Shown: positions 8,126-17,887, counted from the first letter of the stretch. The stretch is 64,000 nucleotides of DNA from JAWKWH01 sp040830725 (GCA_040830725.1 JBFOMG010000001.1:124001-188000); one strand, 5' to 3'. Numbers and translations are program-made. The notes: generated from the sequence alone by a model not told the origin.

Positions 8126-9319
8126 ATGAATATTCATGAGTATCAGGCCAAACAGGTTCTGAAGGGTTTCGGTGCGCCGGTGGCTGCCGGTGTTGCAATT
8201 ATGGATGCCGCGGAGGCGGAAAATGCCGCCAACCAGTTGCCTGGACCGCTCTTCGTCGTCAAAAGCCAAATTCACGCAGGTGGACGCGGCAAGGGCCGGT
8301 TCAAGGAACTGGGTGAGGACGCCAAGGGCGGTGTGCGGCTGGCGAAGTCAGTGGAAGAGGTCGTCTCCAACGTCAACGAAATGCTCGGCAACACGCTGGT
8401 CACCAAGCAGACCGGTCCGGCAGGCAAGCAGGTCAATCGCCTTTATATCGAAGACGGCGCTGATATCGACCGGGAACTTTATCTCTCCATCCTCGTCGAC
8501 CGGACTGTCGGTCGCAATGCATTTGTCGTCTCGACGGAAGGCGGAATGGACATAGAGGCGGTTGCCCACGATACGCCCGAAAAAATCATCACACTGCCAA
8601 TCGACCCGGCTTCAGGTGTGACGGAAGCAGATGCTTCGGCTCTCTGCGATGCGTTGAAACTTGACGGGGCAGCCCGCGCCGACGGCATGAACCTGTTTCC
8701 GATCCTCTACAAGGCGTTCTCGGAAAAAGACATGAGCCTGCTGGAGGTCAATCCGCTGATCGTGATGAAGGACGGACATCTGCGCGTACTCGACGCGAAA
8801 GTGTCCTTCGACAACAATGCCCTGTTCCGCCATCCCGACGTGATGGAATTGCGCGATATCACCGAAGAGGATGAAAAGGAGATCGAGGCCTCAAAACACG
8901 ATCTCGCCTATGTCGCCCTCGACGGCAATATCGGCTGCATGGTCAATGGCGCCGGCCTTGCCATGGCAACGATGGACATCATTAAGCTCTACGGTGCTGA
9001 GCCGGCAAATTTTCTTGATGTGGGTGGCGGCGCTTCCAAGGAAAAGGTCACCGCGGCTTTCAAGATCATCACAGCGGATCCGAATGTGAAAGGCATTCTG
9101 GTGAACATATTTGGCGGCATCATGCGCTGCGACGTCATTGCCGAGGGAGTGGTCGCTGCAGTCAAGGAAGTCGGTCTGCAAGTGCCGCTGGTCGTGCGCC
9201 TGGAAGGCACGAATGTTGAAAAGGGCAAGGCCATCATCAACGAAAGTGGACTCAACGTGATTGCTGCAGACGATCTCGATGACGCGGCGCAGAAAATCGT
9301 CAAGGCGGTGAGCGGGTGA
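8126..9319 (+). CDS. sucC: Succinyl-CoA synthetase, beta subunit
   Basis: ADP/GDP-forming succinate-CoA ligase beta chain, 397 aa, with an N-terminal ATP-grasp domain (MNIHEYQAKQVLKGFG, then KSQIHAGGRGKG) and a C-terminal CoA-ligase domain (NIFGGIMRCDVIAEG). Works with SucD to couple succinyl-CoA cleavage to nucleoside triphosphate formation. It lies 13 bp after mdh. Its TGA overlaps the start of the next gene as TGATG, implying translational coupling to a secreted protein instead of directly to sucD, which is unusual. Confidence 0.98.
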   Translation: MNIHEYQAKQVLKGFGAPVAAGVAIMDAAEAENAANQLPGPLFVVKSQIHAGGRGKGRFKELGEDAKGGVRLAKSVEEVVSNVNEMLGNTLVTKQTGPAGKQVNRLYIEDGADIDRELYLSILVDRTVGRNAFVVSTEGGMDIEAVAHDTPEKIITLPIDPASGVTEADASALCDALKLDGAARADGMNLFPILYKAFSEKDMSLLEVNPLIVMKDGHLRVLDAKVSFDNNALFRHPDVMELRDITEEDEKEIEASKHDLAYVALDGNIGCMVNGAGLAMATMDIIKLYGAEPANFLDVGGGASKEKVTAAFKIITADPNVKGILVNIFGGIMRCDVIAEGVVAAVKEVGLQVPLVVRLEGTNVEKGKAIINESGLNVIAADDLDDAAQKIVKAVSG

Positions 9320-9897
9320 TGCGACCCGTTCGCGGCCAACTGCCGGCTTTGCTCGTTGGAACTGCTATCATGGTCATGGCCAGTTCGACTTTTGCATCTG
9401 AACAGGCTTCAGAAATCGACCCGGTGCATGTCTTCAACGAGGTCTGCTACTCGAAAGTTCCGGTGGTGGATGCCATTCGGGAAATGGCGACTAGGCTTGC
9501 GTGGAATCCCATCTCAGGCGATGACCTGAAGCGATTTACCGCGCTTCAGGACCCCGATCTGCTTGAGGGTTGGGACATGCAGGTCGGCGAGCGCCTGTTC
9601 CGCCTTGGCGTGGTGCAGTCACCGCCAGCTCGCGGAATGGCGAAGACATTTCCTGATTTCGCTAATGGGACAGCGACATCCTGCACATTGATACTCGATG
9701 GGCAGGACGATCCTGACTCCCTTGCAGTTCGCATGCAGGCGCTTGCGGGCAAGGACCCCGAAAGCCGGGATGTACCGGATGGAAGTCTGAATACGACGAC
9801 CTGGGCCGGCGGCAATGCCGACTTCAAGGTTTTTCTGTTCTCCAAGCTCGACGCGATCGGCGGCGGGCTGTTGAACGTCACCATATTGGCGAAGTAG
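9319..9897 (+). CDS. Predicted secreted protein of unknown function inside the suc cluster
   Basis: 192 aa from the ATG at 9319, which overlaps the sucC stop codon (TGATG); a GTG three bases upstream is an alternative. The N-terminus is a signal peptide (MRPVRGQLPALLVGTAIMVM, cleavage near TFASEQ), so the product is probably periplasmic. Mature part: one Cys in FNEVCYSKVP and one in TATSCTLIL that could form a disulfide, then a Gly-rich C-terminus. No domain is recognised. Placed between sucC and the cupin gene, it would be co-transcribed with TCA genes although it is exported. Function unknown. Confidence 0.75.
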   Translation: MRPVRGQLPALLVGTAIMVMASSTFASEQASEIDPVHVFNEVCYSKVPVVDAIREMATRLAWNPISGDDLKRFTALQDPDLLEGWDMQVGERLFRLGVVQSPPARGMAKTFPDFANGTATSCTLILDGQDDPDSLAVRMQALAGKDPESRDVPDGSLNTTTWAGGNADFKVFLFSKLDAIGGGLLNVTILAK

Positions 9898-9904
9898 CAA
9901 GACA

Positions 9905-10279
9905 ATGGCGCCACGAAAGATCAACCTGCTCCAATCCGCAGACCGGCAGATCAAAGAGGTATTTCATCCCTACATTGCCGGCGATGTGAACGATGCGCAG
10001 GTGAAGATCGCCAAGTTTGGCGAGGTGTTTGATTGGCACAGCCACGATGCAGAGGATGAGGCTTTTCTGGTTCTTCGCGGTCGAATTGCGATTGATTTTC
10101 GCGATAAATCTGAAGAGCTTGGCGAAGGCGAATTCATCGTCGTGCCGCGAGGTGTCGAACACCGGCCGCGATCTCTGACCAAGGAGCCGGTGGTTTTGAT
10201 GTTCGAACCGGCAACCACGCTCAACACCGGAGACGCAGACAGCGACCTGACCGTCAGCGAACTGGATTACCTCAAATAA
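9905..10279 (+). CDS. Cupin domain protein
   Basis: Small single-domain cupin, 124 aa. Cupin motif 1 is clear (WHSHDAEDEAFLVLRGRIAI: His, His, Glu ligands) and motif 2 follows (GEFIVVPRGVEHRP with a His ligand), so a metal site is likely. Ligand or reaction unknown; such proteins range from sugar isomerases to small-molecule sensors. It starts 7 bp after the secreted-protein gene and ends 24 bp before sucD, so it should be carried on the suc transcript. Its insertion between sucC and sucD is the odd point. Confidence 0.85.
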   Translation: MAPRKINLLQSADRQIKEVFHPYIAGDVNDAQVKIAKFGEVFDWHSHDAEDEAFLVLRGRIAIDFRDKSEELGEGEFIVVPRGVEHRPRSLTKEPVVLMFEPATTLNTGDADSDLTVSELDYLK

Positions 10280-10303
10280 AGAATTGCCGCGACAAGGAAA
10301 GAC

Positions 10304-11206
10304 ATGTCCACACTGATCAACAAAGACACCAGGGTTCTCGTACAAGGTCTGACCGGAAAGACCGGTACATTCCATACCGAGCAGGCACTTGCCTATCACG
10401 GCACGAAAATGGTCGGCGGCATTCATCCCAAGAAGGGTGGCACCACCTGGGAGGGATCCGGCGGCGACAAACTGCCGATTTTCGCGACGGTTGCAGAGGG
10501 CAAGCAAGCCACAGGCGCGGATGCATCCGTCATCTATGTGCCGCCTGCCGGGGCAGGAGCGGCGATCATTGAAGCGATCGACGCCGAGATTCCATTGATC
10601 GTCTGCATTACCGAGGGCATTCCGGTTCAGGACATGGTCAAGGTCAAAGCAAGGCTGGACACTTCAGCTTCGCGGCTGGTCGGGCCGAACTGTCCGGGCG
10701 TCTTGACCCCTGAGGAATGCAAGATCGGCATCATGCCGGGTAACATCTTCAAGAAAGGCTCTGTCGGCATTCTGTCACGATCGGGAACACTGACCTACGA
10801 GGCTGTTTTCCAGACCACCAATGAAGGGCTTGGCCAGACGACGGCGGTCGGTATCGGCGGTGATCCGGTTAAGGGCACCGAATTCATCGATGTGCTTGAT
10901 CTGTTTCTCGATGATCCGGAAACAGAATCGATCATCATGATCGGCGAAATCGGCGGATCGGCTGAAGAAGATGCCGCCGAATGGCTGATTGAACAGGCAA
11001 ACCAGGGCCGCAAGAAGCCGATGGCCGCATTCATTGCGGGCCGCACTGCACCTCCGGGAAGAACGATGGGACATGCAGGTGCGGTGATTTCCGGCGGCAA
11101 GGGCGGCGCGGAAGACAAGATCGCAGCACTGGAGGCGGCGGGAATCCGCGTGTCGCCATCGCCGGCGCAGTTGGGAAAAACGCTGGTCGAGGTCCTCAAC
11201 GGCTGA
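10304..11206 (+). CDS. sucD: Succinyl-CoA synthetase, alpha subunit
   Basis: Succinate-CoA ligase alpha chain, 300 aa. CoA-binding N-terminus (VLVQGLTGKTGTFHTEQALA), family segment GPNCPGVLTPEECKIGIMPG, and the phosphohistidine in TMGHAGAVISGGKG (about residue 246). Pairs with SucC to make succinate plus ATP/GTP. Normally sucD follows sucC directly; here two small genes intervene. A 77-bp gap with a short GC-rich hairpin separates it from sucA. Confidence 0.98.
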   Translation: MSTLINKDTRVLVQGLTGKTGTFHTEQALAYHGTKMVGGIHPKKGGTTWEGSGGDKLPIFATVAEGKQATGADASVIYVPPAGAGAAIIEAIDAEIPLIVCITEGIPVQDMVKVKARLDTSASRLVGPNCPGVLTPEECKIGIMPGNIFKKGSVGILSRSGTLTYEAVFQTTNEGLGQTTAVGIGGDPVKGTEFIDVLDLFLDDPETESIIMIGEIGGSAEEDAAEWLIEQANQGRKKPMAAFIAGRTAPPGRTMGHAGAVISGGKGGAEDKIAALEAAGIRVSPSPAQLGKTLVEVLNG

Positions 11207-11283
11207 GACCGGCGCCAAGAATTCGGGCGGAAGAACCGTCCGGGATGGCCGGCATCAGGCCGGTTGCATGGTAGGGAGACGGC

Positions 11284-14200
11284 GTGCCTGAGCGCGCCGG
11301 ATGGAATATGGCACGGTCAAATCAGGCCAACGACGCCTTTGCCGCAACATCATTTCTCTATGGCGGCAATGCAGCGTATGTCGAACAGCTGTTTGCGGCC
11401 TTCAAGGATGATCCGAATTCAGTAAGCGATGAATGGCGCAACTATTTTTCGTCGTTGCCGGATGATGGCGCTGACGCGCGAAAAAATGCCGATGGTGCAT
11501 CCTGGAAAAAGCCGAACTGGCCGATCGCTTCAAATGGTGAGCTCGTAGCGGCGCTTGATGGCGACTGGGCGCCGACTGAAGCTGAAATGAGTTCCAAGCT
11601 GAAAGACAAGGCCACGGCGAATGGTGTTGCCATTGATGCCGCCGACCTGGAAAAATCTGCGCGGGAATCGGTTCGTGCGCTGATGATGGTCCGCGCCTAT
11701 CGCATGCGAGGCCATCTGCATGCCAATCTCGATCCGCTCGGCCTTGCTGCCAAGAAGGAGGACTATAACGAACTTTCGCCCGAGGCCTATGGTTTCACAG
11801 CTGAGGACTATGACCGCCCAATATTCATCGATCACGTACTTGGGCTGGAATACGCGACCATCCGCGAGATGCTTGCCATTCTCAAGCGGACTTATTGCTC
11901 CACAATCGGCATTGAATTCATGCACATTTCAGACCCGGCCGAGAAAGCCTGGTTGCAGGAGCGTATCGAGGGGCCGGAGAAAGGCGTTTTCTTTACCAAT
12001 AACGGCAAGCTCGCCATTCTGCAGAAACTGATCGAGGCTGAGGGTTTCGAACAGTTTATCGACGTCAAATACAAGGGCACCAAGCGTTTTGGCCTGGACG
12101 GCGGCGAAGCGCTCATACCGGCGCTTGAGCAGATCATCAAGCGGGGCGGCTCCATGGGTTTGACCGATATTGTACTCGGCATGGCGCACCGCGGCCGGCT
12201 CAACGTGCTTTCCCAGGTGATGGCTAAGCCTCACCGAGCGATTTTCAACGAATTCAAGGGTGGATCGTTTGCACCTGATGATGTCGAGGGATCAGGTGAT
12301 GTCAAATATCACCTTGGTGCATCGTCGGACCGGGAGTTTGACGGCAACAATGTACATTTGTCGCTTACAGCCAACCCCTCGCATCTGGAAATTGTCAATC
12401 CGGTGGTGATGGGTAAGGCACGTGCCAAGCAGGATCAGGTCTTTGGCCGTACCAAAGAGGAAATCGTACCTATTGAGGAGAGGGCAAAGGTCATGCCCCT
12501 GCTTCTCCACGGCGACGCTGCGTTTGCAGGCCAAGGTGTTGTCGCGGAATGTTTGGGTCTTTCGGGACTGCGCGGCCACCGGGTTGCAGGTAATCTCCAT
12601 TTCATCATCAACAACCAGATCGGCTTTACAACCAATCCCCGCTTCTCGCGTTCGTCGCCATATCCATCGGACGTGGCAAAGATGATTGAGGCGCCGATTT
12701 TCCACGTCAACGGTGACGATCCAGAGGCGGTGGTCTATGCGGCCAAGGTCGCTACAGAGTTCCGCATGCTGTTCCACAAGCCGGTGGTCATCGACATGTT
12801 CTGCTACCGGCGTTTCGGTCACAACGAAGGTGATGAGCCGGCATTTACCCAGCCGATCATGTACCGCAAGATTCGCACCCACCCGACCACGGTACAGATT
12901 TACGGCGAGAAGCTGATCGGTGAAGGGGTGGTCACTGAGGCTGAATTTGAGAAAATGAAAGCCGACTGGCGCGAACATCTGGAAGCCGAGTTTGAGGCCG
13001 GGAATTCCTACAAACCCAACAAGGCCGATTGGCTTGACGGTGCCTGGAGTGGAATACGGCTGGCAGACAACCAGGACGAACAGCGCCGTGGTAAAACCGC
13101 AATGCCGATGAAAGCCCTTAAAGAGCTTGGACGCAAACTGACGGAAGTTCCCAAGGATTTTGAGATCCACCGGACGGCGCAGCGTTTCATGGACAACCGT
13201 TCCAAGATGATCGAATCCGGCGAGGGTATCGATTGGGCGACCGCCGAAGCTCTGGCTTTCGGTTCGATCCTGGCAGAAGGCCATCCGGTTCGGCTGTCCG
13301 GACAGGATTCGGAGCGAGGAACTTTCTCGCAGCGGCATTCGGTTCTCTACGATCAACGCGATGAGAAGCGATACATCCCGCTTAACAATCTCGGTGCGGG
13401 ACAGGCCCACTATGAGGTCATCAATTCGATGCTGTCGGAGGAGGCAGTGCTCGGTTTCGAATATGGTTTTTCCCTGGCCGAACCCGATGCGCTGACCCTT
13501 TGGGAGGCGCAATTCGGCGACTTCGCCAATGGCGCCCAGGTGGTTTTCGACCAGTTCATTTCCTCTGGTGAGCGAAAATGGCTGCGAATGTCGGGCCTCG
13601 TTTGCCTGTTGCCGCATGGTTACGAAGGACAGGGCCCCGAGCACTCGTCTGCGCGGCTGGAGCGGTTCCTGCAACTTTGTGCCGAGGACAACATGCAGGT
13701 GGCCTATTGCACGACGCCTTCCAATTACTTCCATATCTTGCGTCGGCAGTTGAAGCGCGATTTCCGAAAACCACTGGTGCTGATGACGCCAAAATCGCTG
13801 TTGCGCCACAAGAAGGCAGTTTCGACTCTTGCAGAGATGTCAGGCGAATCGTCGTTCCATCGCTTGCTGTGGGACGACGCCCAGCTGCTCAAGGATTCGC
13901 CGATCAAGCTGGTGACGGATTCTAAGATCCGCCGTGTGGTGATGTGCACCGGAAAGGTCTATTTCGACCTCTATGAAGAGCGGGAAGCTCGCGGGATCGA
14001 CGATATTTATCTGCTGCGTGCCGAGCAGCTCTATCCATTCCCCGCCAAAGCGTTGATCAATGAATTGTCGCGCTTCCGCAACGCGGAAATGGTCTGGTGC
14101 CAGGAAGAACCGAAGAATATGGGTGCCTGGGCATTCGTCGATCCCTATCTGGAATGGGTGCTGGCTCATATCAACGCAAAACACCAGCGCGTCCGCTACG

Positions 14201-14295
14201 CGGGACGGCCGGCTGCCGCATCACCAGCCACCGGGCTGATGTCGAAGCACAAGGCACAGCTTCAAGCATTCCTTGAGGATGCGCTTGGCGAATAA
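11284..14295 (+). CDS. sucA: 2-oxoglutarate dehydrogenase E1 component
   Basis: Thiamine-diphosphate-dependent decarboxylase of the 2-oxoglutarate dehydrogenase complex; decarboxylates 2-oxoglutarate and passes the succinyl group to the E2 lipoyl arm. 1003 aa. The N-terminal SFLYGGNAAYVEQLF segment for E2/E3 contact, the ThDP region (VVIDMFCYRRFGHNEGDEP) and the transketolase-like pyrimidine and C-terminal domains are all present. Start: the GTG at 11284 has GGGAG 5 bp upstream; the ATG at 11308 (MARSNQAN) matches the usual rhizobial N-terminus but has a weaker site, so either may be used. Followed by sucB after 32 bp. Confidence 0.97.
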   Translation: MPERAGWNMARSNQANDAFAATSFLYGGNAAYVEQLFAAFKDDPNSVSDEWRNYFSSLPDDGADARKNADGASWKKPNWPIASNGELVAALDGDWAPTEAEMSSKLKDKATANGVAIDAADLEKSARESVRALMMVRAYRMRGHLHANLDPLGLAAKKEDYNELSPEAYGFTAEDYDRPIFIDHVLGLEYATIREMLAILKRTYCSTIGIEFMHISDPAEKAWLQERIEGPEKGVFFTNNGKLAILQKLIEAEGFEQFIDVKYKGTKRFGLDGGEALIPALEQIIKRGGSMGLTDIVLGMAHRGRLNVLSQVMAKPHRAIFNEFKGGSFAPDDVEGSGDVKYHLGASSDREFDGNNVHLSLTANPSHLEIVNPVVMGKARAKQDQVFGRTKEEIVPIEERAKVMPLLLHGDAAFAGQGVVAECLGLSGLRGHRVAGNLHFIINNQIGFTTNPRFSRSSPYPSDVAKMIEAPIFHVNGDDPEAVVYAAKVATEFRMLFHKPVVIDMFCYRRFGHNEGDEPAFTQPIMYRKIRTHPTTVQIYGEKLIGEGVVTEAEFEKMKADWREHLEAEFEAGNSYKPNKADWLDGAWSGIRLADNQDEQRRGKTAMPMKALKELGRKLTEVPKDFEIHRTAQRFMDNRSKMIESGEGIDWATAEALAFGSILAEGHPVRLSGQDSERGTFSQRHSVLYDQRDEKRYIPLNNLGAGQAHYEVINSMLSEEAVLGFEYGFSLAEPDALTLWEAQFGDFANGAQVVFDQFISSGERKWLRMSGLVCLLPHGYEGQGPEHSSARLERFLQLCAEDNMQVAYCTTPSNYFHILRRQLKRDFRKPLVLMTPKSLLRHKKAVSTLAEMSGESSFHRLLWDDAQLLKDSPIKLVTDSKIRRVVMCTGKVYFDLYEEREARGIDDIYLLRAEQLYPFPAKALINELSRFRNAEMVWCQEEPKNMGAWAFVDPYLEWVLAHINAKHQRVRYAGRPAAASPATGLMSKHKAQLQAFLEDALGE

Positions 14296-14327
14296 ACTGA
14301 ATTCAACGCGAAACGGAAACGAGGACC

Positions 14328-15593
14328 ATGGCAACTGAAATTCGCGTACCGACACTGGGAGAATCCGTCACCGAAGCCACGATTGGCCGCTGGTTCAAGA
14401 GTGCCGGCGAAGCAATTGCGGTCGATGAGGCGGTTGTGGAGTTGGAGACCGACAAGGTGACATTGGAAGTCCCTGCACCTGCTGCGGGCATGCTGCAGGA
14501 AATTGCGGCCAATGAAGGCGACACCGTCACCGTCGGCGCGCTCTTGGGCCTGATTGCCGAAGGCGCCGCCGAATCTGATGCTGCCGCTGCACCGGCTCCT
14601 GCAAAACAACCTGAAGCGGCTTCTGATCCAGCCGAACAGAGCGATGGCGAAGACGTGAACTCTTCGCCCGCGGCGGCAAGGATGATGGAAGAAGAAGGCA
14701 TTGATGCCGCTTCAATTGAGGGCTCGGGCAAACGCGGCCAAATCCTGAAGAGCGATGTGATCGAGGCACTTGAAAAGGGAACTGCAGAAAAGCTGGGCGG
14801 AAGCGAAGCCGCCCCGGCACTGGCTGTGGCGCCAGCACCCGCCCCGGCACCTGCACCGGCTGTCGCCCGTGCGCCCTCGCCGGCAGATGATGAAGCGCGT
14901 GAGGAGCGGGTGCGCATGACACGGCTTCGCCAGACCATCGCCCAGCGCCTGAAGGATGCGCAGAACACCGCGGCAATGCTGACGACCTTCAACGAGGTCG
15001 ACATGGGCGCGGTGATGGATTTACGCAAGAAATACAAGGACTTGTTTGAGAAGAAGCACGGGGTGAAGCTCGGCTTCATGGGCTTTTTCACCAAGGCGGT
15101 TTGCCATGCGCTGGCGGAGATTCCGGCGGTCAATGCCGAGATTGACGGCACCGACATCATCTACAAGAATTTCTGCCACGTCGGTGTCGCTGTGGGCACC
15201 GACAAGGGGCTGGTGGTGCCTGTGGTTCGCGATGCCGACCAGATGACCATTGCCGAAATCGAAAAGGAAATCGGCAGGCTTGGTGTGGCTGCCCGCGACG
15301 GCAAGCTCTCGGTTGCTGACATGCAGGGCGGCACGTTCACCATTTCCAATGGCGGTGTCTATGGATCGCTTATGTCGACGCCGATCCTTAACGCGCCGCA
15401 ATCGGGCATTCTTGGCATGCACAAGATCCAGGAACGGCCAATGGCGATCGGCGGACAGGTCGTTGTCAGGCCGATGATGTATCTGGCGCTTTCCTATGAT
15501 CACCGCATTGTCGACGGCAAGGAGGCTGTGACCTTCCTGGTGCGGGTCAAGGAGAGCCTTGAAGATCCCGAACGTCTGGTGCTTGATCTCTGA
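14328..15593 (+). CDS. sucB: 2-oxoglutarate dehydrogenase E2 component (dihydrolipoyl succinyltransferase)
   Basis: Core of the 2-oxoglutarate dehydrogenase complex, 421 aa. One N-terminal lipoyl domain with the modified Lys in ELETDKVTLEV, then a peripheral-subunit-binding domain (SSPAAARMMEEEGID, about 107-140), an Ala/Pro-rich flexible linker (PAPAPAPAPAVARAP), and the acyltransferase domain ending in the catalytic SYDHRIVDGKEAV. Transfers succinyl groups to CoA. Overall architecture and length are standard. Confidence 0.98.
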   Translation: MATEIRVPTLGESVTEATIGRWFKSAGEAIAVDEAVVELETDKVTLEVPAPAAGMLQEIAANEGDTVTVGALLGLIAEGAAESDAAAAPAPAKQPEAASDPAEQSDGEDVNSSPAAARMMEEEGIDAASIEGSGKRGQILKSDVIEALEKGTAEKLGGSEAAPALAVAPAPAPAPAPAVARAPSPADDEAREERVRMTRLRQTIAQRLKDAQNTAAMLTTFNEVDMGAVMDLRKKYKDLFEKKHGVKLGFMGFFTKAVCHALAEIPAVNAEIDGTDIIYKNFCHVGVAVGTDKGLVVPVVRDADQMTIAEIEKEIGRLGVAARDGKLSVADMQGGTFTISNGGVYGSLMSTPILNAPQSGILGMHKIQERPMAIGGQVVVRPMMYLALSYDHRIVDGKEAVTFLVRVKESLEDPERLVLDL

Positions 15594-15595
15594 TA

Positions 15596-16351
15596 ATGGA
15601 GGGTGACAGCAAAACCCTGCTCATCACTGGCGGGTCGCGCGGCATCGGGGCTGCCTGTGCGCTTCTGGGCGCGGAAGCCGGCTACCGGGTCGCGGTCAAT
15701 TACGTCTCCAACCAGGATGCTGCGGCCAAAATTGTCGCCGAAATTGAAGCCATGGACGGAGAGGCGTTTGCTGTTCAGGGTGATGTTTCGGATGAGGCCG
15801 ATGTACTGGCAATGTTCGAGGCGGTGGACCGGCACTGGCGCCGGCTTGATGCGTTCATCAACAATGCCGGCGTCGTTGACGTTGCCACACGCGTCGACCA
15901 AATGAGCGCTGAGCGGCTCGAGCGGATGTTCCGGATCAACCTGACAGGTTCATTCCTGTGCGCGCGCGAAGCGGTTAAACGGATGTCGACCAAACATGGC
16001 GGTGACGGCGGAGCGATCGTCAATCTGTCATCCGTTGCGGCGACGATTGCCAGCCCGAACCAGTATGTGGATTATGCGGCCGCCAAGGCCGGTGTTGATG
16101 TCATGACCAAGGGTCTGGCGCTTGAAGTGGCCGAGGAGGGCATTCGGGTCAATGCGGTGCGTCCAGGCATCATCGATACGGAAATCCACGCTTCGGGCGG
16201 CCAACCGGATCGTGTCGCGCGGCTGCGGAGCGTCGTACCGATGAAGCGCGAAGGATCGCCTGAGGAAGTGGCACAGACTATTCTGTGGCTGTTGTCGGAC
16301 GAAGCTTCCTACATCACAGGTGCGGTTCTCGACGTTACTGGCGGGCGGTGA
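15596..16351 (+). CDS. SDR family oxidoreductase in the suc cluster
   Basis: Classical short-chain dehydrogenase, 251 aa, with TGGSRGIG (11-18), NNAG (89-92), catalytic Ser in LSSVAAT and Tyr160/Lys164 (YAAAK), and a C-terminal SYITGAVLDVTGGR. The ATG follows the sucB stop by 2 bp, so translation is probably coupled. An SDR between sucB and lpd is, to my knowledge, common in rhizobia, but its substrate is not established. FabG-like reductase activity is a guess only. Confidence 0.9.
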   Translation: MEGDSKTLLITGGSRGIGAACALLGAEAGYRVAVNYVSNQDAAAKIVAEIEAMDGEAFAVQGDVSDEADVLAMFEAVDRHWRRLDAFINNAGVVDVATRVDQMSAERLERMFRINLTGSFLCAREAVKRMSTKHGGDGGAIVNLSSVAATIASPNQYVDYAAAKAGVDVMTKGLALEVAEEGIRVNAVRPGIIDTEIHASGGQPDRVARLRSVVPMKREGSPEEVAQTILWLLSDEASYITGAVLDVTGGR

Positions 16352-16419
16352 TCATTGAAGGTAGATTAAATAGGTCCTGATCCTCAGGGCTGGCTGAGCG
16401 GAAACGAGGATTTGTCGGT

Positions 16420-17829
16420 ATGGCGTATGATGTAATTGTGATTGGCTCCGGGCCGGGTGGCTATGTGTGCGCGATCAAGGCGGCGCAGCTGGGACTGAAA
16501 ACCGCCATTGTCGAAAAGAATCCAACCTTTGGCGGCACCTGTTTGAATATCGGATGTATTCCCTCAAAGGCTCTGCTCCACGCTTCCGAGCAACTTGCGC
16601 ATGCAGAACACCAACTGGATACGCTTGGGGTCAGCGTCGGCAAGCCCAAGCTGAACCTGAAGAAGATGATGGCTCACAAGGACGCAACCGTCGAAGCCAA
16701 CGTCAAGGGTGTTGAATTTCTGCTGAAGAAGAACAAGATCGACGCGCTGCGGGGAACCGGCATAGTGCTTGGCGAGGGTAAAATCGCTGTGCGCGGCGAG
16801 GAAGGCAAGACAGAAGAGCATGAAACCAAGAACATTGTCATCGCCACAGGGTCGGATGTGGCGGGCATACCGGGTGTTGAAGTTGAATTCGACGAAAAGG
16901 TGATCGTGTCATCTACCGGTGCCCTGTCGTTTCCGAAAGTGCCAGGCAAACTTGTCGTCGTTGGCGGCGGCGTCATTGGCCTGGAGCTTGGTTCGGTTTG
17001 GGCGCGGCTCGGATCGAAAGTTACCGTGGTCGAGTATCTCGACACACTTCTTGGCGGCATGGATGGCGAGGTTGCGAAGCAGTTTCAGCGTATTCTCGGC
17101 AAGCAGGGGATGGAATTCAAACTGGGTGCCAAGGTGACCAACGTTGCCAAATCCGGCAAGGGCGCGTCGGTGACATTTGAACCGGCAAAAGGGGGCGGGG
17201 AAGCGACTACGATTGAGGCCGACGCGGTTCTGGTTGCAACCGGCAGGGTGCCGTTCACCAAGGGATTGGAGCTTGAAAAGGCAGGTGTCGTACTCGACGA
17301 AAAGGGCCGGATTCGCATTGACAGTCATTTCTGTACGTCAGTGACCGGTATTTACGCCATCGGTGACGTCGTTGCGGGGCCAATGCTGGCGCACAAGGCT
17401 GAGGATGAAGGTGTAGCTGTTGCCGAGATTATTGCCGGAAAGGCCGGTCACGTGAATTACGATGTCATTCCAGGAGTGGTCTACACCAGTCCGGAAGTCG
17501 CTTCGGTGGGCAAGACCGAAGAAGAGCTGAAGGCGGCGAGTATTGACTATGTTTCCGGGAAGTTCCCATTCTCGGCCAACGGCCGCGCCCGCGCCATGCA
17601 GGCATCAGATGGATTCGTCAAAATTCTCGCCGAAAAGAAAACCGACAAGGTGCTGGGAGTTCACATCGTCGGATTTGGTGCCGGAGAAATGATCCACGAG
17701 GCAGCTGTGCTGATGGAATTTGGCGGCTCAAGTGAAGATCTGGGCAGGACTTGCCATGCCCATCCGACCATGAGCGAAGCGGTCAAGGAAGCCGCTCTGG
17801 CTACCTTCAGCAAGCCGATACACATGTAG
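16420..17829 (+). CDS. lpd: Dihydrolipoamide dehydrogenase (E3)
   Basis: FAD flavoprotein that reoxidises the dihydrolipoyl arm of 2-oxo-acid dehydrogenases with NAD, 469 aa. FAD motif GSGPGGYVCAIKAA at the N-terminus, redox-active disulfide GGTCLNIGCIPSK (about 40-52), NAD motif VVGGGVIGLELG, and the C-terminal His-Glu dyad in CHAHPTMSEAVKEA. Last gene of the cluster; a hairpin terminator follows at 17835. Confidence 0.98.
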   Translation: MAYDVIVIGSGPGGYVCAIKAAQLGLKTAIVEKNPTFGGTCLNIGCIPSKALLHASEQLAHAEHQLDTLGVSVGKPKLNLKKMMAHKDATVEANVKGVEFLLKKNKIDALRGTGIVLGEGKIAVRGEEGKTEEHETKNIVIATGSDVAGIPGVEVEFDEKVIVSSTGALSFPKVPGKLVVVGGGVIGLELGSVWARLGSKVTVVEYLDTLLGGMDGEVAKQFQRILGKQGMEFKLGAKVTNVAKSGKGASVTFEPAKGGGEATTIEADAVLVATGRVPFTKGLELEKAGVVLDEKGRIRIDSHFCTSVTGIYAIGDVVAGPMLAHKAEDEGVAVAEIIAGKAGHVNYDVIPGVVYTSPEVASVGKTEEELKAASIDYVSGKFPFSANGRARAMQASDGFVKILAEKKTDKVLGVHIVGFGAGEMIHEAAVLMEFGGSSEDLGRTCHAHPTMSEAVKEAALATFSKPIHM

Positions 17830-17834
17830 AAAAA

Positions 17835-17862
17835 GCCCGGCTGATGGGCAGCCGGGCAAATT
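17835..17862. terminator. Bidirectional hairpin terminator between lpd and small secreted protein gene
   Basis: Perfect 9-bp stem GCCCGGCTG (17835-17843) and CAGCCGGGC (17849-17857) with loop ATGGG. On the minus strand it is followed by a run of five T (complement of 17830-17834), so it is a good intrinsic terminator for the 17888 gene. For lpd, on the plus strand, the T-run is missing and it may act less efficiently. Confidence 0.75.
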
Positions 17863-17887
17863 CAATCAGCCATTGATCGCGAGAAAA

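Noticed and set aside
12292..13809. Long open frame (505 codons) on the minus strand inside sucA
   Set aside because: It lies entirely antisense to the well-supported sucA gene and its translation shows no domain; such shadows are common in GC-rich coding DNA.
14303..15160. 285-codon minus-strand frame inside sucB
   Set aside because: Ala/Ser-rich translation is just the reverse of the Ala/Pro linker of SucB; no independent support.
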